Part shown: positions 31,917 through 34,847 of the stretch, in pieces
Layout: each line of letters starts with the position of its first letter
Numbering within the stretch: the first letter of the stretch is position 1
Notes under the pieces: model-generated
The model's database searches: none
The model's input: the letters and a program-made list of their open reading frames with translations, nothing else
Told to the model about the DNA's origin: nothing
Made by a program: the position numbers and the translations under genes
From: a virus
Virus record (IMG/VR): IMGVR_UViG_3300030380_001803
Coordinates: 1-34,847 of that record
Length of the DNA stretch: 34,847 nucleotides
Reading direction: 5' to 3' (one strand)

Positions 31917-32129
31917 CTAGCCACGCTCGATAAAGAAGTCATTCGGCTGCACTTCCCCCTTTGTCAGTTCAATAATACGGGACATGTAACGCTGCCTGGG
32001 TACAAGCCTATCCTTATGATCCATAGGCAAGCACCAGCGTCTAGCCATCTGTGCGTGTCCCGCATCGAGCAGATGTGCCAGCTGACCATAAGACCAGTTT
32101 TTCATTTTTCTATAGTCGTCTAACGTCAA
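31917..32129 (-). CDS. Cro-like transcriptional regulator
   Basis: This 70-residue protein is divergent from the CI-like repressor. TLDDYRKMKNWSYGQLAHLLD, then GHAQMARRWCLP, forms a helix-turn-helix, and YMSRIIELTKGEVQPNDFF is the classic C-terminal end of small Cro-type phage regulators. The TTG start at 32129 is chosen because the family typically starts with a TL(D/E)xYR segment; an internal ATG at 32105 would remove part of helix 1. An operator-type site overlaps its first codons (32113-32129). It probably turns down repressor and early promoters during lytic growth. Confidence 0.82.
   Translation of the reverse strand: MTLDDYRKMKNWSYGQLAHLLDAGHAQMARRWCLPMDHKDRLVPRQRYMSRIIELTKGEVQPNDFFIERG
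32113..32129 (-). promoter_or_regulatory. Operator-like site at the cro start
   Basis: TTGACG-TTAGA-CGACTA on the minus strand overlaps the first codons of the Cro-like gene and has the TTGACG-N5-CG spacing of the other sites. Confidence 0.55.
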
Positions 32130-32171
32130 TTTTCAAAATCCTACGATTTTAGTCATGTTACCTAGTAACAC

Positions 32172-32207
32172 ATTATATCTTGACGTTTAACGTACAGTCA
32201 ATATAAG
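32172..32207. promoter_or_regulatory. Overlapping divergent promoters of the lysogeny switch
   Basis: Plus strand: TTGACG (32180-32185), 16 bp, TATAAG (32202-32207), driving the repressor. Minus strand: TTGACT (32201-32196), 18 bp, TATAAT (32177-32172), driving cro. The two overlap almost fully and share an operator-like site at 32180-32196, so occupancy by either RNA polymerase or regulator excludes the other. Confidence 0.75.
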
Positions 32208-32221
32208 GTAGTAAAAAAACC

Positions 32222-32238
32222 CTATCGAAAAACGTCAT
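32222..32238 (-). promoter_or_regulatory. Operator-like site in the repressor leader
   Basis: On the minus strand ATGACG-TTTTT-CGATAG, between the repressor promoter and its ATG. It shares the CGATAG end with the site at 30698-30714. Confidence 0.5.
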
Positions 32239-32252
32239 GCGAGGATATAACT

Positions 32253-32942
32253 ATGAACAAATTAGGACTTCAAAGGGTACTGCCCCTACAACTTATGGAC
32301 GATAGTATGTCTGGTGAACTTCTCCGTCGTGCGATCGAACGACGAGGTATAAAGAAAAAGCATGTAGCGCAGAAAAAAGGTATCGAGCAAGGTACGCTGT
32401 CGCGCCAGCTATCGGGTAAACACTCGCTTACACTCAAAGATCTGCGTGAGTATGCCGATATTCTGGAATGCGAATTCGAAGAATTAATCATTGATATACA
32501 GCCAATGGATATTATTGGCGATCATTCCGACGGAAACATTTATGTGGGCGACGTAACAGATAAAATAAGGCAAATCGTGCCACCCATGACTTTACCAGCT
32601 TCCTATAAATGTATATGGGAAGATCGTGGACCCCAGAACAACATGCTGCATATTTTCAATGGTAATCACATGCTGTCTGAAGGTTCAATAGATCAATCTT
32701 GTTTTACGCAGTTGTGCGTATACAAAGTCCCCCAAAACGAATTTTTACGATTGAAAAATTTAAACGATAGCTGGGTTTCTGTAATTAACATGGGGTATCT
32801 TTACCCCGAACCTAGCGGTAAATTTACCATTGGTTCTGCCGTTACACCAGGTCGTCAGCGACAAGGCATTGAAATTGTTTGGGCAGCACCAATCATTGCA
32901 TCTTTTCATTCTCCGCTAACATTAGGATGGCAGCTTAAATAA
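32253..32942 (+). CDS. CI-like phage repressor
   Basis: This 229-residue protein has an XRE-type helix-turn-helix (about residues 20-80: GELLRRAIERRGIKKKHVAQ, then EQGTLSRQLSGKHSLTLKDLREYADIL) and a beta-rich C-terminal half that may be a dimerisation or ligand domain (YKCIWEDRGPQNNMLHIFNGNHM... SWVSVINMGYLYPE). I do not see a clear LexA-type Ser-Lys cleavage pair, so RecA-dependent cleavage is not supported. GAGGA precedes the ATG. It opens the early plus-strand operon, but operators downstream separate it from the exonuclease genes. It is predicted to bind the TTGACG-N5-CG sites. Confidence 0.82.
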   Translation: MNKLGLQRVLPLQLMDDSMSGELLRRAIERRGIKKKHVAQKKGIEQGTLSRQLSGKHSLTLKDLREYADILECEFEELIIDIQPMDIIGDHSDGNIYVGDVTDKIRQIVPPMTLPASYKCIWEDRGPQNNMLHIFNGNHMLSEGSIDQSCFTQLCVYKVPQNEFLRLKNLNDSWVSVINMGYLYPEPSGKFTIGSAVTPGRQRQGIEIVWAAPIIASFHSPLTLGWQLK

Positions 32943-32947
32943 TTAAG

Positions 32948-32999
32948 TTGACGTTTCACGACAAAACTTGTTGACGCAAAACGTACATTAACTTAATCT
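32948..32999 (+). promoter_or_regulatory. Early promoter with two operator-like sites
   Basis: TTGACG-TTTCA-CGACAA (32948-32964) and TTGACG-CAAAA-CGTACA (32971-32987) lie between the repressor and the exonuclease. The second TTGACG (32971-32976) can serve as -35 with a weak -10 TAATCT (32994-32999, 17-bp spacing). Confidence 0.55.
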
Positions 33000-33027
33000 A
33001 AAACGTAAAACATTTTAGGATATTTTA

Positions 33028-33972
33028 ATGATTGATTCCGACGTACAATGGGCATCACGACACAGCTATTATCACCACAGTAATTACCGTAGACGCAGCA
33101 AGACAGATATATTCTTTGAGAAGTGCTACGTTCGACCGCTGGTAAACGATGCCTGGACGGTTATAAAATCAAATGAAGCAACACCCGAACAAAAAGCGGA
33201 TTGCTGGCGCATCATAAAAATACTGGACAAAAAGCAGAACGGCGACGATAACGCAGCGATGATGGCGGGACGTGTGGTCCAGGCGATCTGCGACATGGTG
33301 CTGCTTGATAACGTGGATATATCACAAGCTACAGCTGCGGGAATGGAACAAGCTATGGCATACGAACCGAACACCTGGCTCAAGAACGATAAAGAAAATA
33401 AAGATATGCAAGTGGACCACATACCCGACATAGCAAAGAACGCTATCGTCGGTCTGAAAGAAGCCATGCACAAAGCCAATAGGTATATTGGCGAACAAGA
33501 ACTATTTGGTGTACTACCAGGCAACAAGCTGCCCTACTCCACCTTGCCAGACTATGATGTACGGGGTGATCTCAAAGTCAAAACATACACAATAGCCAAT
33601 ACAAAATCGGGATACAAACGGGCATCGCTACCCACCAAACTGCGCGGAAGTCCGTGGCTTGAAAATAACTTATCCCAGGTGGCTGGAATGTGGGCATTGA
33701 ACAACCATAAGCCACCGTTCTTACTGTATGCCAGCAAAGATGATTATAGGCTGCTGACAGCCGAAAATTGCGACTGTCTGCACGAAGATAACCTACGCTT
33801 GTATGTCAGTGATGCCGTTGCAAAGAATATGGCGATCGAACTGAAGCTGCAAAAGGCAAACAACTTGAAAGAATTATTGGCAGACGAACTGCCAGATTTT
33901 CACGACTGGTTTAGAAAGCCACCCGAATATATCAAACATGCCGAAGAACTATGGAGGTCATATCATGGATGA
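33028..33972 (+). CDS. PD-(D/E)xK exonuclease-like recombination protein
   Basis: This 314-residue protein is probably a phage 5'-3' exonuclease paired with the annealing protein that follows. Visible elements are AGRVVQAICDMVLLD (residues 80-94, resembling the first motif of RecB/Cas4-type nucleases), PDYDVRGDLKVKTYTI (175-190, acidic residues followed by two lysines) and NLSQVAGMWALNN (a QxxxY-like helix, 214-226). The order fits the PD-(D/E)xK fold, though substitutions make it divergent. The N terminus is rich in His/Tyr/Arg. It overlaps the annealing-protein start by 8 nt. AGGA precedes the ATG. Confidence 0.7.
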   Translation: MIDSDVQWASRHSYYHHSNYRRRSKTDIFFEKCYVRPLVNDAWTVIKSNEATPEQKADCWRIIKILDKKQNGDDNAAMMAGRVVQAICDMVLLDNVDISQATAAGMEQAMAYEPNTWLKNDKENKDMQVDHIPDIAKNAIVGLKEAMHKANRYIGEQELFGVLPGNKLPYSTLPDYDVRGDLKVKTYTIANTKSGYKRASLPTKLRGSPWLENNLSQVAGMWALNNHKPPFLLYASKDDYRLLTAENCDCLHEDNLRLYVSDAVAKNMAIELKLQKANNLKELLADELPDFHDWFRKPPEYIKHAEELWRSYHG

Positions 33973-34732
33973 TGTCATCAAACAATTGATGAAAGATTTA
34001 GATTTAGATTTTAACGATAACACCTGGGAAGTTAAACACGGTGGCAGAAGCGTTACATGCGTAAAACATAAAGCATTGGAAAAAATTGCAGCGCATAAAC
34101 AAATTAGGTTCGATCCCCCCGCCATGATTGCCAACGATCCCGACAAAAGAGTGGCAGCGATGTGTGTGACGGGACACCTGGGCGATCGAGCAGAATGGGC
34201 GATAGGCGAAGCGTCACCAGGTAACAACAAAAATAATTATCCATACGCTATGGCAGAGAAACGTGCCAAAGATCGTGTGATACTCAAGCTGCTCAACATG
34301 GCTGGTGATTACTATTCGCAAGACGAAGCAGACGAATTTGAACAAGCTAAACCCTTAAACGTAGAACCACGCAAGAAAGATCCCGAACCCGAACCGCAGC
34401 CAGATCCCAAACCCGCAGCAGAAACAGAACCCGATGTCAAAGAACAAGTCCAGGAGTGGGCAAGCAAGGTTAACGAGGACGTGGAAAAGCCTAGCATGTA
34501 TAGTGCCGACCAACTTTTTATAGACCAGTTCAATAGACTGATGGAAGAACTAGATAACTGCAAACAACAGTCACATCTTAATGCCTGGAAAGAAGGTAAT
34601 AGACAATGGTTGGACAGATTTGGCAGCGATAAGCCAAAAGACTACCAAGAAATTCTTGGTTGGTACAAGGTTAAGAAAGCGCAGATTAAAACGGGCAATT
34701 TATCATCAATTAGAGAGGACATACCAATATGA
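33965..34732 (+). CDS. Single-strand annealing-like protein (ERF/Rad52-type)
   Basis: This 255-residue protein resembles phage ERF/Sak-like annealing proteins. The N-terminal domain has WEVKHGGRSVTCVKHKALEKIAAH, ANDPDKRVAAMCVTGHLGD and the NNYPYAMAEKRAKDRVILKLLNMAG block (about residues 91-114) with EADEF after it. A Pro/Glu linker (140-157) leads to a C-terminal domain with LDNCKQQSHLNAWKEGNRQWLDRFG and YQEILGWYKVKKAQI. It would pair with the exonuclease for recombination and concatemer formation. The ATG at 33965 (GGAGG eight bases upstream) is chosen over 33938. A divergent copy of its last codons opens the window. Confidence 0.68.
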   Translation: MDDVIKQLMKDLDLDFNDNTWEVKHGGRSVTCVKHKALEKIAAHKQIRFDPPAMIANDPDKRVAAMCVTGHLGDRAEWAIGEASPGNNKNNYPYAMAEKRAKDRVILKLLNMAGDYYSQDEADEFEQAKPLNVEPRKKDPEPEPQPDPKPAAETEPDVKEQVQEWASKVNEDVEKPSMYSADQLFIDQFNRLMEELDNCKQQSHLNAWKEGNRQWLDRFGSDKPKDYQEILGWYKVKKAQIKTGNLSSIREDIPI

Positions 34733-34847
34733 GTAACAAACCACACTTTTCCGTAAGCAAGTTCACGATGGGCGAAAAAGAGTATCGCTTGTCTGGCTGG
34801 TTAAGTCCCGCTGGTTTATGGAACGAAGATCAAAGTCGCTTTGATCG
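34612..34847. repeat. Imperfect direct repeat of the window start
   Basis: These 236 bases align with bases 1-248, including the end of the annealing gene and the start of the next gene. There are seven differences in the first ~126 aligned bases, then a 12-bp gap and further differences. Confidence 0.92.
34729..34847 (+). CDS. Start of small early protein, cut by the window end
   Basis: The first 39 codons (MSNKPHFSVSKFTMGEKEYRL..., then SGWLSPAGLWNEDQSRFD) of a divergent copy of the gene at 118-438, coupled by ATGA to the annealing protein. It lacks the 12-bp N-terminal duplication of the other copy and carries several substitutions, so it is not a simple assembly duplicate. Confidence 0.8.
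   Translation, partial: MSNKPHFSVSKFTMGEKEYRLSGWLSPAGLWNEDQSRFD

Noticed and set aside
34612-34847. Exact terminal redundancy (circular genome overlap)
   Set aside because: The two copies differ by substitutions and a 12-bp indel, so it is not an exact assembly overlap.

Overview
The window looks like one near-complete unit (about 34.6 kb) of a temperate, T7-like podovirus. The host is probably a marine alphaproteobacterium. This rests on the short-tail head/tail module (portal, scaffold, capsid, adaptor and nozzle tail proteins, gp13/14/15-like internal virion proteins, T7-type tail fibre), a tyrosine integrase with a tRNA-like attachment region, a CI/Cro-like switch, and small families (DUF6362, DUF6321, DUF5872, DUF3310, GTA-type 3TM holin) known mainly from alphaproteobacterial and marine phages. 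No RNA or DNA polymerase, helicase, primase or complete host gene is visible. All family names come from reading the protein sequences; no database search was run.

Layout. Plus strand, early/lysogeny arm: CI-like repressor (32.25 kb), PD-(D/E)xK exonuclease, single-strand annealing-like protein, then the window ends inside a small gene. The window start picks up the same operon: annealing-protein tail, the same small gene, an excisionase-like winged helix, and DUF3310. It ends convergently at 0.87 kb against the integrase operon (minus strand, 2.55 to 0.87 kb). A 360-bp attachment/regulatory region lies at 2.55-2.91 kb. All late genes are on the minus strand, read from 32.1 kb down to 2.9 kb: Cro-like regulator, VRR-NUC nuclease, AT-hook protein, DUF6362, small basic proteins, TerS, TerL, two Pro-rich proteins around an acetyltransferase, portal, Bbp19-like, scaffold, capsid, head protein, tail adaptor, tail nozzle, gp13-like acetyltransferase, internal virion proteins, two very large virion proteins, tail fibre, Gly-rich adhesin, two 2OG-Fe(II) oxygenases, and a lysis cassette (coiled-coil/TM protein, spanin-like overlapping pair, two holin-like proteins, M15 endolysin).

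Regulation visible in the DNA. Seven sites share TTGACG-N5-CG and sit at the int promoter, across the overlapping divergent repressor/cro promoters, at the early plus-strand promoter and near DUF6362, which suggests one switch controls all of them. A second motif, GTCATA repeated at exact 10-bp spacing, forms arrays beside the attachment region and just upstream of a strong late promoter at 31.25 kb. One DNA-binding protein may therefore act in both recombination and late transcription. Two intrinsic terminators (after the head protein and after the 1235-residue virion protein) have U tracts running straight into the next gene's leader.

The first ~248 bases and the last 236 bases are homologous but not identical. 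The window is therefore either a circularly permuted or concatemeric genome assembled from two strains, or one unit of a tandem pair of related phages.
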